34,385 nt of DNA from the NCBI GenBank assembly GCA_037447655.1, contig JBBHKE010000003.1, positions 1 through 34,385 on the forward strand, in the 5' to 3' direction. The notes beneath the pieces are model-generated. The model saw only the letters and a list, made by a program, of their open reading frames with translations, did not search any database and had not been told where the DNA came from. This document shows, piece by piece, positions 10,532 to 20,762 of this stretch (position 1 is the first letter of the stretch; each line of letters starts with the position of its first letter). Source of the stretch: Zygnema cylindricum (Eukaryota > Streptophyta > Zygnematophyceae > Zygnematales > Zygnemataceae). A program made the translations under genes and the position numbers.

Positions 10532-11385
10532 ATTTCATGAACCCAAGTTCTTCCAGTAGAGATTTTACCCACATTAATTCTTTAGTGGCAGCACAAGAAG
10601 CCATGTACTCAGCCTCCATAGTGGATTGAGCAACTACTTTCTGCTGTTTGTTACTCCAACAGCATGCAGCAGATCCAATTTGCAACACATCCAGTTGTAC
10701 ATCGTCTCAAAGGCACATCCCCATAACTGGCATCACTCCAAGTGGTGATGTCAGTGTGCTCCCCTCCCAAATTCAACCATAATTCCCTTTTTCCCACCAA
10801 ATATCTCATCACTCTTTTGGCTGCTTCCCAGCCTCTTTTCCTAGGTTCATTTAGACTTCTACTGAGAACACCTACAGCTGCAGCAATGTCCGGACGTGTA
10901 CAATTCATAAAGTAAATTAAACTGCCTACGATTTGCCGATAAAGAATTTGTTCTATAAACCTCTTTTCTTCCTCATCCATCTTATCATTCAAAATCAATA
11001 TCCCTCTTTCTTCACTCCCCTCCGATACTTTCTTTAGATCCATGGGAGTGGTACACCCATTTGCTTTCTCCATCTGAAACTTTTCTAGCATATTACCGAT
11101 AGCTTCTTTCTGACTGAGTCTTATAATTCTATTCCCTCTATCTCTCGCCATTTGAATCCCCAAAATGTATTTTGCTTCGCCGAGATCTTTCATGTCAAAC
11201 CGACTTCTTAGATCGTGTTTGAGTTTGTTAATCAAATCTATAGACTTGCTTAAGACTAACAAATCATCAACATTAATAGCAATAAATATCACTCCATTTT
11301 CATCATCAAATATATATATGATGTGATCTGAACTTATTCTAATGTATCCCAAACCTCTCAAAAATTCATCTAATTTATGTTTCAC
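10410..11385 (-). pseudogene. Copia 1 reverse transcriptase (C-terminal half) and RNase H
   Basis: Minus-strand frames give the copia RT block with AINVDDLLVL (the usual YVDD box reads NVDD here, so a catalytic-motif tyrosine is replaced), then DMKDLGEAKYILGIQ, RQIVGSLIYFMNCTRPDI and EAAKRVMRYLVGKRELWL. RNase H follows with WSDASYGD, NKQQKVVAQSTMEAEYMA, ELMWVKSLLEELGF and FCDNQATI, ending HHLKAKHIDI. Upstream the SLYGLKQA motif is followed by a TGA where Trp is expected, splitting it from the N-terminal half. A frameshift separates the RT and RNase H frames near 10660-10690. The 97-bp duplication disrupts the end. Confidence 0.85.
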
Positions 11386-12173
11386 TGTCGCGAGGCTTGC
11401 TTAAGGCCATAAAGTGATTTTATCAGTATTCACACTTTGCTTTTTTCTCCACTTTCCACGAATCCTTCCGGTTGCCTCATGTAGATTTCTTCTTCTAACT
11501 CTCTGTGTAAGAAGGCGATTTTAATATCCATCTGATGTATCTCCATATCCTCTGTTGCGGCTAAACTTAAGAGGATTCTGACAAAGGGAAATCTGACTAC
11601 CGGTGCAAAGGTTTCTTCATAGTCTATTCCTTCTTTCTACGTATAACTTTTAGCAACCAACCTAGCTTTATATCTTTCAATGGAATTATCTGGGTTTAGT
11701 TTAAGCTTAAAAACCCACTTACATCCAATCGGTTTTCGATCTGGTGGACAATCTACTAACTCCCATGTATTGGCTTCCATGATGGAAGCCATTTCTTCAT
11801 TGATGGCAGTGATCCATCGGCTGCTCTCTGGTGAATTTATGGCCTCTAAGTATGTCTGAGGTTCATCTGGGTGAGACATCTTTGTAAGTTGGTTATCTAC
11901 TTGTCTTTCTTGAAGCCGTTTACTACTTCTTCCTCCTTCAAAATTTGACGCCGGTATAGAAGGCATCCTCGAATTTCGTTTAGGAATTTTTTCAACTCCC
12001 CTGTCTTCCAATTCCAGTAATTGATCAAGTTCCTCGTCGGTTTTCGTATTGTGGCGTTTCTTCGGATATTGTCTTTTCGTCCTTCTCTTTTGGTATCTCT
12101 GCAAATTGTTCCTTCTCCTCGTCTTCCTTCTCTTCATTTCCAAAGTCAAAGTCAGAAAACTGACCCGGTTCAA
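11386..12173 (-). pseudogene. Copia 1 RT N-terminal half
   Basis: The frame includes LSHPDEP-like MSHPDEPQTYLEA, NEEMASIMEANTWELVDCPP, DRKPIGCKWVFKLK and ERYKARLVAKSYT before a stop. This is the conserved start of copia RT. Below that, about 11386-11636, recognisable RT motifs (QMDIK-like, LYGLKQA) continue in disrupted frames. Very close in sequence to the RT start of copia 3 at 25394-25804. Confidence 0.8.
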
Positions 12174-12817
12174 ATCTGATTTTTACTTCTTTGTTATATT
12201 TGAATGGATCAATAGACTTTACTTCATTCATCATAACTATGTGTTCTACCAAAATTATATTTCTCTTTTTGAAGTCATACAATCGATATCCTTTTGTGCT
12301 CTCATCATATCCTACAAGATATCCCGGTTTCCCTCTTCCCTCTAACTTCCATTTAGTCTTATTGGAATCCAGACTTTAGACTTGACTTCCGAACACTCTC
12401 AAACTAGACAAATCTGGTTTTCTTCTCGTCCACCTTTCATACGGAGTTTCCTCCTTATTTGCCGAAGTTAGCACTCTATTTTTGATGAAGTTAGCATAGT
12501 TTATAGACTCAGCCCAAAACTGCAATCCTATTCTTTTATCAGCTAGCATACTTATGGACATATCTCCTAAATTTCTATTCACTCTTTCTACTCCTCCATT
12601 TTGTTCCAAATTGTAAGGAACAGTATTTTCATGATGGATTCTTTCTTCATTAAGAAATTCTTCAAATTCTTTTGAGGTGTATTCTTTCCCATTATCACTT
12701 CTTATCTTTTTTATTAAGGTTTCATGTTATTTTTCACTCAATACTTTGTATTCTTTGAAACATCTTAGTACCTCTGACTTATGTCTAAGAAAATATACCT
12801 TAGTGTATCTAGACCAA
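12025..12817 (-). pseudogene. Copia 1 integrase, distal part
   Basis: From the chromovirus border (12817) downward the minus strand reads an integrase core with SRYTKVYFLRHKSEV, a TAA, then KKIRSDNGKEYTSKEFEEF (second catalytic Asp) and EQNGGVERVNRNL (catalytic Glu). The C-terminal region follows, with RVFGSQV, VGYDESTKGYRLYDFKKRNI and an acidic linker. Several frameshifts occur. The first catalytic Asp and zinc-binding region lie on the far side of the inserted chromovirus, at 19107-19520. Confidence 0.85.
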
Positions 12818-13282
12818 TGTAAAAGGGACAATAATGCACTCAGCACGCCACAATGCACAGCGGAAACACTAAGGATCTTCCCGTAGCAACAGTAGGATCA
12901 CACAGCATTGAGAGACAAGGTTGCGCTTTATTACTTGGAAGAGAGTACAAGGTCGCGCTCACTGAGAAGATATACTTGAAGAGTCCGCTATTCACTAGGC
13001 CTACTTGACTATTTAAACTAGCTGCTAGTAAACCTAGTAGTGTACAACTGTACACTTGGACCTTCACGGTCAACCGAGACCTATCCAAACATTCTTGTAG
13101 AACTATATTGCTCAATCTAAATTCTGCGGCGTTGCTATGCTGCGCTGCTATGTCGCTGCGCTGCTAAGTTGCTACGCTGCTGCGCTCCGCTGGTCTGGGA
13201 TCGCAGCTGCGCTGCTCTAGAACCGCAACCATAACAGCCTAGCCTTAGCCACTAAGTACTCAAATCCTGTAACCCTGCTACA
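12818..13282 (-). repeat. Chromovirus 3' LTR
   Basis: 465 bp, TG...CA on both strands (plus-strand TGTAAAAGGG to TGCTACA). It contains an irregular GC-rich repeat of GCTGCGCT-like words at about 13131-13210. Confidence 0.95.
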
Positions 13283-13305
13283 GTACCTCCCACTAAGGAT
13301 TCAGC
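13283..13305 (-). other. Chromovirus polypurine tract
   Basis: The minus strand reads AGTGGGAGGTAC immediately before the 3' LTR, the purine-rich primer expected at this place. Confidence 0.6.
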
Positions 13306-13359
13306 GTCCCGCTCAACCTCGACTGACTCAGGGAAATTGCAGCTGCCGGAGTATGTCGT

Positions 13360-13825
13360 ATGTTTCTTCGCGATACTCCTCAAACTCCTCATCTCCCTCC
13401 TGTTATGGATTGTACTCGGGGTCTTGTGAGTTCTCTGACCCCTCCCCTCCACTGGTGTTTGCGTGCCTGGACTTGATACTGGCGGTTTCCTCAGGGTCCG
13501 GCTCCGCTTCTACCTCCCTCCTCCTATCTGCTTCCACCATGGCCTCGGCCACCATTAATAATCTCTCTGGGCGGGTCACATTTTCTTGCTCCACTTGTAC
13601 AAGTCTCCTCCTTTTCGGCAGTGGAGAGGGCGACGATGCCATAGACACCGTTGTGTAAGACAAATCCGGTAATTCCAGAAGTGAAGGCAAACTTATTGTG
13701 TAGAGGGAAACAATTTCCAATCTGCCGAGACTTGGTTGGTCGCGAGGGCGGATGATGGCTTTATCAACGAGGGTTGAGGGTTTCACTTTTGGGCTTTGCG
13801 AAGCGTCGCAGCGTGCAAAGGTATT
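13360..13825 (-). pseudogene. Chromovirus 3' extra reading frame (tail after chromodomain)
   Basis: In the same frame as the chromodomain ORF but past a TGA, the reading continues for about 140 codons before its first stop and then ~20 more. It includes a basic nuclear-signal-like PLPKRRRL, an alternating acidic/basic helix (VEADRRREVEAEPDPEE), SGGEGSENSQDPEYNP, and beyond a stop EGDEEFEEYREETYDILRQL. Composition is charged and low in hydrophobics, unlike pol. It could be a C-terminal extension of pol once in frame or a separate accessory ORF. I recognise no family. Confidence 0.45.
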
Positions 13826-14487
13826 TCAGCGTCCAACATTTATAAGACTGTGCAGCTGCTGCGAAACCGAGGGCTCGGTGTTACCAACGTGGTGCAATAC
13901 AATTGCGCCGTTGCGCTTCCCTGTCAACGCAACGGTGGCGCTGCCTTCTTCTGACGGCACTGTGACCGTGATGCGTTGCGGTGACTGCGCTGCTACATCG
14001 CGGCGGTGCGGTAACTTCGCCGCATCTCTTCTTTGTCGCGCCCCCAATATAATTGCGATGGTTGCGACGCTGCGCTTCGCTCCTTGATTACGACCGCTGC
14101 GATTGCCCCTTCGGTACAGCCGAGTGTCCTCACTCTGCTGAAACCGGCACAACAATTCTTGGGAATGCAGGTCCTCCTTGTCCACCCAAGAATCATTCTC
14201 GACACCGTAGCCCTTCCAACGCACCAAGTATTGGCGTGAGGGGAAATTCCGAGAGCGGCGCGGCTGAAGGATCTCTTCCACCTCGTACTCGTCCGAGGTA
14301 CCCCGTACGGGTGGTAAAGGAGTATTTTGTCATCGATTAGGGAACATCGAATCAGGTTTGGAAAATGGTTTAAGGAGAGAAACAAGGAAAACATAATGGA
14401 TATGCCAGTCTTTCGAATATCCAACTTATAAGCCACTTCGCCCACACGAGAAAAAAATGTGAATGGGCGCGTGAATTTTGGTGCCAA
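13826..14487 (-). pseudogene. Chromovirus integrase C-terminus, chromodomain and tail
   Basis: The frame starting LAPKFTRPFTFF, then VGEVAYKLDI, is the integrase C-terminal barrel. A frameshift leads into a chromodomain near 14281-14160 with EEILQPRRSRNFPSRQYLVR, then WKGYGVENDSWVDKEDL. Trp-Lys-Gly-Tyr and the second Trp are the aromatic/backbone positions typical of retroelement chromodomains, which direct integration to particular chromatin. It continues with a ~90-residue Arg/Ala-rich tail to a TGA. The chromodomain identifies the element as a chromovirus. Confidence 0.85.
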
Positions 14488-14490
14488 CTT

Positions 14491-15404
14491 TTAAGAGAGG
14501 GCGCCGGGCAAGCAGAGGTTGACCATATTGAGTCGATCTTTCTCCCCCACGTTAAATACGGCTTCCTTCCGGTGAGCGTCTGCTTGCAACTTTTGGCGAT
14601 ACTTTGCTAACTGTAGTGCCCTGGTTGCCTTTTTCAGGTTTTCTTGCAGCGTTTTGGCAAAATCCAGAGCTGTCGGTGTATGGCAATCCGCTACCAATAA
14701 GTTGTGAGGAAGAGTGGGTTGTCGTCCATTTAGTGAAAATGACGTAGCATTGGTTGACGAGTGTACCGCACTGTTGTACGCCACCTCAATCGCTGTTAAA
14801 TGTTCCACCCAATCCGTTTGATGTACCGAGACATACGCCCGCAATGCTTCCTCCAGAGTTCGATTCACCCTTTCAGTCTGACCATCAGTTTGAGGGTGGT
14901 AAGATGTGGACATGGCCAACTGTTTGCCACAGAGCGCAAATAGAGTTTGCCAAAAGTGACTCACGAATTTTCGATCGCGGTCGCTGACGATTCTTTTCGG
15001 AAGTCCGTGATGGCGGAATATCTCCAGAAAGAATAAGTTCGCGATATCCCGTGCGGTGAGTGTGGTGGAGGTGGGTAGAAATGGGCCATTTTCTTCAAGT
15101 AATCCACGACGACGAACACTGAGTTGTAGCCCTCCTTGGTTAGCGGAAGGGCTACGATAAAATCCATCGAAATCGCCTCCCAATGAACAGATGGTAGGGG
15201 AAGGGGTTGTAACAGACCTTGTTGCCCTGGTTCCGATTTGTTCATGTTACAGGAGTCGCACGTCCGGACATACTCCGCAATATCGCGAGTCATATTCGGC
15301 CAGTAATATGCCTCAGTGACACATGCGGTTGTCTTATCCCGCCCAAAATGTCCACTGAGCCGCTCATCGTGACTCATTTTAAGGATCGTATGACGTAACT
15401 CCAT
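14491..15404 (-). pseudogene. Chromovirus integrase (zinc-binding and catalytic core)
   Basis: The first frame carries the HHCC zinc finger (SHDERLSGHFGRDKT and CDSCNMNK) and WEAISMDFIVALPLTKEG with the first catalytic Asp. A frameshift after DYLKKMAHF moves the reading to a second frame with HHGLPKRIVSDRDRKFVS (second Asp), SYHPQTDGQTERVNRTLEEA (catalytic Glu), then the GRQPTLPHNLL region. Apart from the frameshift the domain is well preserved. Confidence 0.9.
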
Positions 15405-15545
15405 ATTCGTCGGAACGTACAGTCGTATTGTTTGACTCGGTCAGTACCGCCACATACCATTGGCGGTTCGAACTAGTACCTTCCGTTTAATGAGTTCCTT
15501 CAGTGTGTCGTCGTTGCCGTAGGCGGCCTTTATCCTATTTAACCA

Positions 15546-16787
15546 CTATTCGTCCACTTGCATCGTACTGGTGACTGCGCTGAGTTTCGGGTCTTGCGCT
15601 GCGGTCGACGCTGCGGTGTTCTCCTTCGCAGCGCGTAGGTTTACAAGCTGCGATGCTTGTGGTTGATGCTTCGCCGCTGGCGCAGCAACTCTCGGTCTTC
15701 TTGACAGCGCATCCGCTCGGTTCGTCTTGCCCGGTTTATACTCGATGAGCAGTTCTGGTCCAAATGTCTGAAGAAACGTCATCCATCGCACTTGTTTCTT
15801 GGACAACTTTGGTTGTGTTTGTAAGTACTGGAGGGGGTGGTGATCCGTGATAATCGTGATATGTTTCCCCTGAACGTAACACTTCCAAACCTCTAGCGCA
15901 TTAATGATAGCGATTGTCTCCTTCACATGGGTGGCCCAATTAAGCTCCGCCACCTTTAGTTTTCGACCATCGTAGGCAATGGGTTGAAGACCTTTTCCTT
16001 GATCCTGCATAAGGATCGCTCCAATAGCCGTATCGCTGGCGTCGGTGATTATCGTCCAAGGTAAGTCTGGGTCGGGAACAGCTAACACAAGGGCGGTAAC
16101 CAACCGCTCCTTTAGTGTGTCAAAGGCTGCCCCTTGCGCCGATTTCCATTCACAGGGCACGTCATTCTTGAGTAATTCCGTGAGTGGTGCAACGATTCTT
16201 GCGAAACCCTCGACAAAACGTCGATAGTAAGAGCATAATCCGAGGAAGCTCCGTAACTCCGTAATATTCGCCAACTGCGGCCACTCCTTTATTGCCCTAG
16301 TTTTGTTCAGATCCACTGCGATTCCGTTCCGACTCATCACATGGCACAAAAAATCAATTTTCTCCTTGTAGAAGTCACATTTACTTCTCTTTGCGTACAA
16401 CTTATTTTCCCGAAGGATTTGTAGGACCGTCCGTAGATGCTTCATGTGATCCTCGAGCGTTCGGCTATACACCAAGATGTCGTCGAGAAAGACGATTACA
16501 AACTCGTCCAAATATTGCCGAAAGATGGAATTCATTAAATGCATAAAAGTTGCCGGTGCGTTAGTCAACGCGAACGGCATTACCCGAAACTGGAAATGGC
16601 CATACCGAGTTCTAAACGCCGTTTTTTCCACATCTCCCTCGGCAATTCGAATCTGGTGGTAGCCGCTTCGTAAGTCTATCTTTGAAAAATATTTAGCACC
16701 TCGAAGTCGATCCAATAACTCATCTATCCTCGGAAAGGGTACGCATTCTTCACCGTTAATTTGTTTAGCGCTCGGTAGTCTATACAC
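15546..16787 (-). pseudogene. Chromovirus reverse transcriptase and RNase H
   Basis: A 413-codon open stretch with RT motifs [32 protein letters not shown] and [13 protein letters not shown] (catalytic FLDD form of YxDD), then [16 protein letters not shown]. RNase H follows, with [39 protein letters not shown] and [10 protein letters not shown], ending [20 protein letters not shown] ~55-residue Ala/Gln-rich linker ends at a stop before integrase. The start is displaced from the upstream protease frame by an apparent one-base loss near 16745. Confidence 0.93.
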
Positions 16788-17764
16788 ATACGGACACCTC
16801 CATCTTTCTTGTTTACGAAAAGAACGGGGGCTCCATACTGTGACTTGCTCGATTCTATTGCTCCGGCTTCCACCAACTCCGCGAGTTGCTTTTTGAGTTC
16901 GTCCAACTCGGTGTAACTCATCTTGTACATCCGATTAGCCGGGGGTACCGCTCCGGGAACAAGCTCTATCTTATGGTCTACTTCGCGCTTCGGAGGTAAT
17001 CCTTCAGGAAGCTTCGGAGGAAATACATCTGTGTACTCCTCGAGAAGTTTTGTCACGACCTCCGGGGCCTCTTCGGAAATCCTTCCAGTGTCGTCCCTTT
17101 CTTTTGAGTCGAAGTCGGGGTCCTTCTTCTTCCATTCCTCAGGAATCTCCTCCTTCGCCTCCTCCATTGGCTGGACGACCGCCATAACAACCGTTTCCCC
17201 TTTCTTGAGTGCCCTCTTAAGCTGTAAGGCCGAAAGTAGGCGTCCCTCTTCCGCTCCCTTACCAACCGCTCCCGCTTTTACCTCAAACTCTTCTTCACCT
17301 TTCTTCACTCTCATGGCGCCACTTCTCCAATCGATCGTCGGATTCCATTTTCGCAGCCACAACTTTTCCAAGATTACCTCATGGTCCCCAAGAGGTAATA
17401 CATGAAGCGTGTCATACCATCGGAACTTCCCAATTCCGACGCGTAACCTCGGAGTACGATGGGTAATCCACAAAGAACATCCGTCGGCCAATTGTACCGA
17501 CTGGTGATCTTTTAGCACTACGAGAGGAAGTTTCAACCTTTTCACCGTCGCCTCATTTATGAACTTCCCCGATACTCCGGAGTCCACCATGAAGTTAGTT
17601 GCGATTCCTCCGATTTGACCCCGAAATATCAAAGGGTCTCCTCCTTCTCCGGCTAACCTCATGACGTTAAGTTTTCCCTTTTTGGGACCTTTCCGTTTTG
17701 GACATTCTTGAGCCATATGATCTGGGAAACCACACTGGAAGCATAGGCCATTTTGCCTCTTCCG
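16724..17764 (-). pseudogene. Chromovirus gag zinc knuckle, protease and RT start
   Basis: The frame opens with a CCHC knuckle [14 protein letters not shown] (CX2CX4HX4C). The aspartic protease has [14 protein letters not shown] (DSG intact), [12 protein letters not shown] and [12 protein letters not shown] charged linker follows, then the RT entry with [40 protein letters not shown] and YRALN. It then runs out of frame at the lesion near 16745, just before the catalytic RT half. A stop separates the knuckle from the upstream gag part. Confidence 0.9.
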
Positions 17765-18607
17765 CTAGAGCTCCTTAGGGGATAAGTCATTGGTCTTGGT
17801 CTTGGTAGGTTTCTTCTTTCTCCTCAGAACGTTGACCACTTCCTTATCCTCGTCAATTGCGCCGAGCACTATGGGGGTTGGACCATCGTCTCGTCGGTTT
17901 CCTCCGCTGCTGCTCGACCCGTAGTGACAGGGTCTCCGGAGGTTAAAGTCGACCGAATCGGTCCGCTCCCCAAACAGGATGATTGCCGAGAGAGTAGGAG
18001 TCGTGCTTTCACGAGCAAGCCACTGTTCCACATCCCTACGAATAGATGATTTAAGCCCCTTCACGTAGCGATCCACGGCTTCATCATCCGTCATCGTAGG
18101 TATTTGAACTTTGCACTCCAAGAACCGTTGCGTTAACTCCAAGAACGAGGTTTGTTGCTTCAATACTGCGATCTAATCTCTTGCCGCCTTCACCGTGTTG
18201 ACATGCTGCCAAGCGTCGCGGAGAAGTTGAACGAAGAGTGCCCATACGGTCGATATCTCATCGTCCTCCACCAATGTCCTCTACCACGCCCCTGCTGCCC
18301 CTTTAAGAAGACCACCCGCGTAGTGAACCTTCTCACGATCCGATAGGCTAGGAAAATTCTCGAGATAGTTCGCAACGGAGAATAGCCATGTGTCAAGTTT
18401 CTTGTCTCTTGCAGGGTCAAACTCGTCAAGAAGTCTTAATTTCGGTCTCCTAAAGTCTCTCTCCATGCCTCCATGAAGTCGCTCTCCAAGACGAGACTCC
18501 AAAGCTGCGACGGTGTTGCTCAGCTGCGCGTTCTGTGATCTAACACTTTCCAATTCCTTGAGAACTTGCGCTAATATTTCTGTGCTGGATACGCCGTGTT
18601 CATCCAT
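17765..18607 (-). pseudogene. Chromovirus gag
   Basis: Begins at an ATG (MDEHGVSSTEILAQVLKELE), just inside the 5' LTR and primer site, with a short coiled-coil-like N-terminus. The capsid-like core has DEFDPARDKKLDTWLFSVAN and a hydrophobic/Trp-containing segment. Frames shift once near 18165-18285, after which FLELTQRFLECKVQIPTM and YVKGLKSSIRRDVEQWLA (typical gypsy gag helices) continue to a stop just ahead of the zinc knuckle. It packages the RNA in intact relatives. Confidence 0.85.
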
Positions 18608-18628
18608 GCTATCGAGTCACAGGAAATT

Positions 18629-18640
18629 GCTTTGATACCA
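18629..18640 (-). other. Chromovirus primer-binding site (tRNA-iMet 3' end)
   Basis: The minus strand reads TGGTATCAAAGC one base after the 5' LTR. It matches the complement of the plant initiator tRNA-Met 3' end (TGGTATCAGAGC) at 11 of 12 positions. Confidence 0.9.
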
Positions 18641-18641
18641 G

Positions 18642-19106
18642 TGTAAAAGGGACAATAATGCACTCAGCACGCCACAATGCACAGCGGAAACACTAAGGAT
18701 CTTCCCGTAGCAACAGTACGATCACACAGCACTGACAGACAAGGTTGCGCTTTATTACTTGGAAGAGAGTACAAGGTTGCGCTCACTGAGAAGATCTACT
18801 TGAAGAGTATGCTATTCACTAGGCCTACTTGACTATTTAAACTAGCTGCTAGTTAACCTAGTACTGTACAACTGTACACGTGGACCTTCACGCTCAACCG
18901 AGACCTATCCAAACATTCTTGTAAAACTATACCGCTCAATCTACATTCTGCGGTGTTGCTATGCTGCGCTACTATGTCGCTCCGCTGCTAAGTTGCTACG
19001 CTGCTGCGCTGCGCTGGTCTGGGATCGCAGCTGCGCTGCTCTGGAACCGCAACCATAGCAGCCTAGCCTTAACCACTAAGTACTCAAATCCTGTAACCTT
19101 GTTACA
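18642..19106 (-). repeat. Chromovirus 5' LTR
   Basis: 465 bp, partner of 12818-13282. On the minus strand its 3' end (TTTTACA) leads into the primer site. Confidence 0.95.
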
Positions 19107-19765
19107 AAGAATCATCTTTAATGGTTAGCATCCATCTCTTCACCCCATGTGAAGCATACCTAGCTGGTCCCCAAACATCAGTGTGAACTAGATCTAATAC
19201 TTTCTCTCTTCTAAATGTGGATGCTTTTGGAAATGTGAGTCTATGAAATTTCCCTTGGGCACATCCACTACAAACATCTGAGGTCTCATCATCTCTAAAC
19301 TCAATCCCATCCACTTATCATTTTTTCTTCATTTTCTTTAATCTGTCTAGATTCACATGCCCTAACCTCTTGTCCCAAAGCATCATATCACTTCCACAAG
19401 AGTAGAGAACACCCTTTTCATTGCAAAATACAATTCTGAACATTCCTTGACTACCCTTTTCAGCTATCAAAGCTAGTTGTAAAGATTCCTTTCTTGGTTC
19501 TTGTTTCGAACTCTTTTTCATCTAGAACAGCTGTATAGATTAGATTCTTGCTAAGCTGTGGATTGTAAATAACATCTGAGAGTGTTACAATTGAAGCCTT
19601 TCCATCAACTAGAACTTCTAAATCAACCGATCCGACAAGACTTGTGGTTTCTACTCTACCATCTCCATACTCTATCTCAACTGTTGTAATTTTTCTCAAT
19701 TTAGTAAACCACCTTTTTTCTTTGCACATATGCATCGAGGCCTTTGAGTCTATGATCCACCCATC
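19107..19765 (-). pseudogene. Copia 1 protease, gag-pre-integrase and integrase N-terminus
   Basis: From the solo LTR border downward: DGWIIDSKASMHMC is the copia protease active site with DSK instead of the usual DSG, followed by VTLSDVIYNPQLSKNLI. A frameshift leads to GMFRIVFCNEKGVLYSC and LWDKRLGHVNLDRLKKM (the GAG-pre-integrase LGHVN block with its His-type finger). A stop follows, then CSGCAQGKFHRLTFP and VLDLVHTDVWGPARYASHG, carrying the integrase zinc Cys pair and the first catalytic Asp. It ends at KDDS, where the chromovirus is inserted. The rest of integrase resumes at 12817. Confidence 0.88.
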
Positions 19766-20762
19766 TGTTGAAATCAATAGATTAAGGGAAAGTATTTTCT
19801 AGGTCCTAATTAGTTGAGTTAGCTAAAAGAAAAAGCACATGCAGCCTGCCTCCACCTTCTCTCTCTAGCTCCCATACTTGTTGTAGTCACTGAAGGAGAG
19901 AGAGGGCGGTGAAGCCATGGCTGCCTTAGCTCCTTAGGCATGGCTAAAGAGTGACCTAAGTCACTCTCAACCAAAAGGGTAGTCTGAAGGACTCGAACCT
20001 CCGACTGGCAGGGCGAGGCGTAGCCGTCTGTCCTTACCAGTCTGTCGTAGTAGTCCGTTAGGATACATAGAGTGTGATATCAATTTAAACAGTAACAAGA
20101 GTACTAATCAGATTAACGAAATTACTATTAGACGACATAAAAACTAGTTGGATCTTTATAATGCGCACGAAACAAATGTACCAGACATGTGTTTAGAACG
20201 TCGAGCATTAAAAGCCGTTTTGGATCACACGGCCCACATCAACGCCGAGATCCCGGAATAGCCGCCTTGGCGGTTTTCGGACGTAACATCACTTGGCAAC
20301 ACGTGGCAAAATATATTTGGGAAGGAGGAATCCTGAAAGGATGAGGATGAGTCCAAAGGAGACAGGCGTCCACTCCATGGCTTTGTCGTACAGAAGCCGT
20401 ACTAAAAGTACATCGGCCTTAGTACCTTTTTGTACTGTACAGTCTTCTGATTGGTTCGTACATCAATAGATAAGGGTTGTGAGAGGGGTTTTGGACTTAG
20501 AGGATTGAGGAGGTAGCCGACTCTCTCCCAACGAGATTGTATGAATATTGGCATCTTTACCACTTGATAATTAATCGCCTTGTTGGGCGTTTTCAGTGAT
20601 TCTTTTTGCTGTGGACTCAAAGGTGTTCAGACTGCACACAGGTGCAGTCATATTGTCTATTTGTCTGCGTGGGTGGCAGTTGCTCTAGTTGAAAGTAGGT
20701 TAGTGTTAAACTACCTAGAGGCTTCTTCAGTTTTGGTCCATAATGGAGGACACAAAATTGCA
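19766..20762 (+). mobile_element. Solo LTR of a copia-type element, inserted in copia 1
   Basis: 997 bp, from TGTTGAAATC to AAATTGCA, flanked by perfect CCATC duplications. It is related in reverse orientation to the copia 3 LTRs (23022-24047), sharing TGTTGAAAT, the AGTATTTTCTAGGTCC block and a terminal GGAGGACACAAAATTGCA. No internal sequence remains, so the two LTRs of the original element have recombined. It sits between the gag end and the protease of copia 1, in opposite sense. Confidence 0.95.
19973..20050 (-). promoter_or_regulatory. tRNA-like Pol III unit inside solo LTR (antisense)
   Basis: On the minus strand: A-box-like GACTGGTAAGGAC (about 20043-20029) and an exact consensus B box GGTTCGAGTCC (19999-19989). 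That B box sits in a T-arm with a full 5-bp stem and 7-base loop (GGAGG, TTCGAGT, CCTTC). A TTTT run follows at 19976-19973. It is 207-284 bp from the LTR's 5' end and antisense to it. This is the best preserved of the units. Confidence 0.65.

Larger units (their letters stand above)
12818..19106 (-). mobile_element. Complete chromovirus (Ty3/gypsy) nested in copia 1 integrase
   Basis: 6.3 kb, minus strand, with 465-bp LTRs (12818-13282 and 18642-19106), primer site, gag, protease, RT/RNase H, integrase, chromodomain, a C-terminal tail and a polypurine tract, in that order. Comparing the LTRs by eye I count about 24 differences in 465 positions (~5%), fewer than the host copia 1, as expected for the later arrival. 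The insertion falls between codons for the integrase motif KDDS and the following RYT of copia 1. Flanks do not show a clean 5-bp duplication. At least two frameshifts and a stop inactivate this copy. Confidence 0.95.

Noticed and set aside
12049-12379. Membrane-like Phe/Leu-rich plus-strand frames
   Set aside because: Antisense of the acidic, Lys/Glu-rich integrase-RT linker of copia 1, which yields Phe/Leu codons in reverse.
16923-17405. A 160-codon plus-strand frame
   Set aside because: Antisense shadow of the chromovirus protease/RT region; Ser-rich composition follows from the coding strand.
19460-19777. Protease frame starting with a Met inside 19766-19777
   Set aside because: Those first residues are encoded by the solo LTR; copia 1 sequence begins at 19765.
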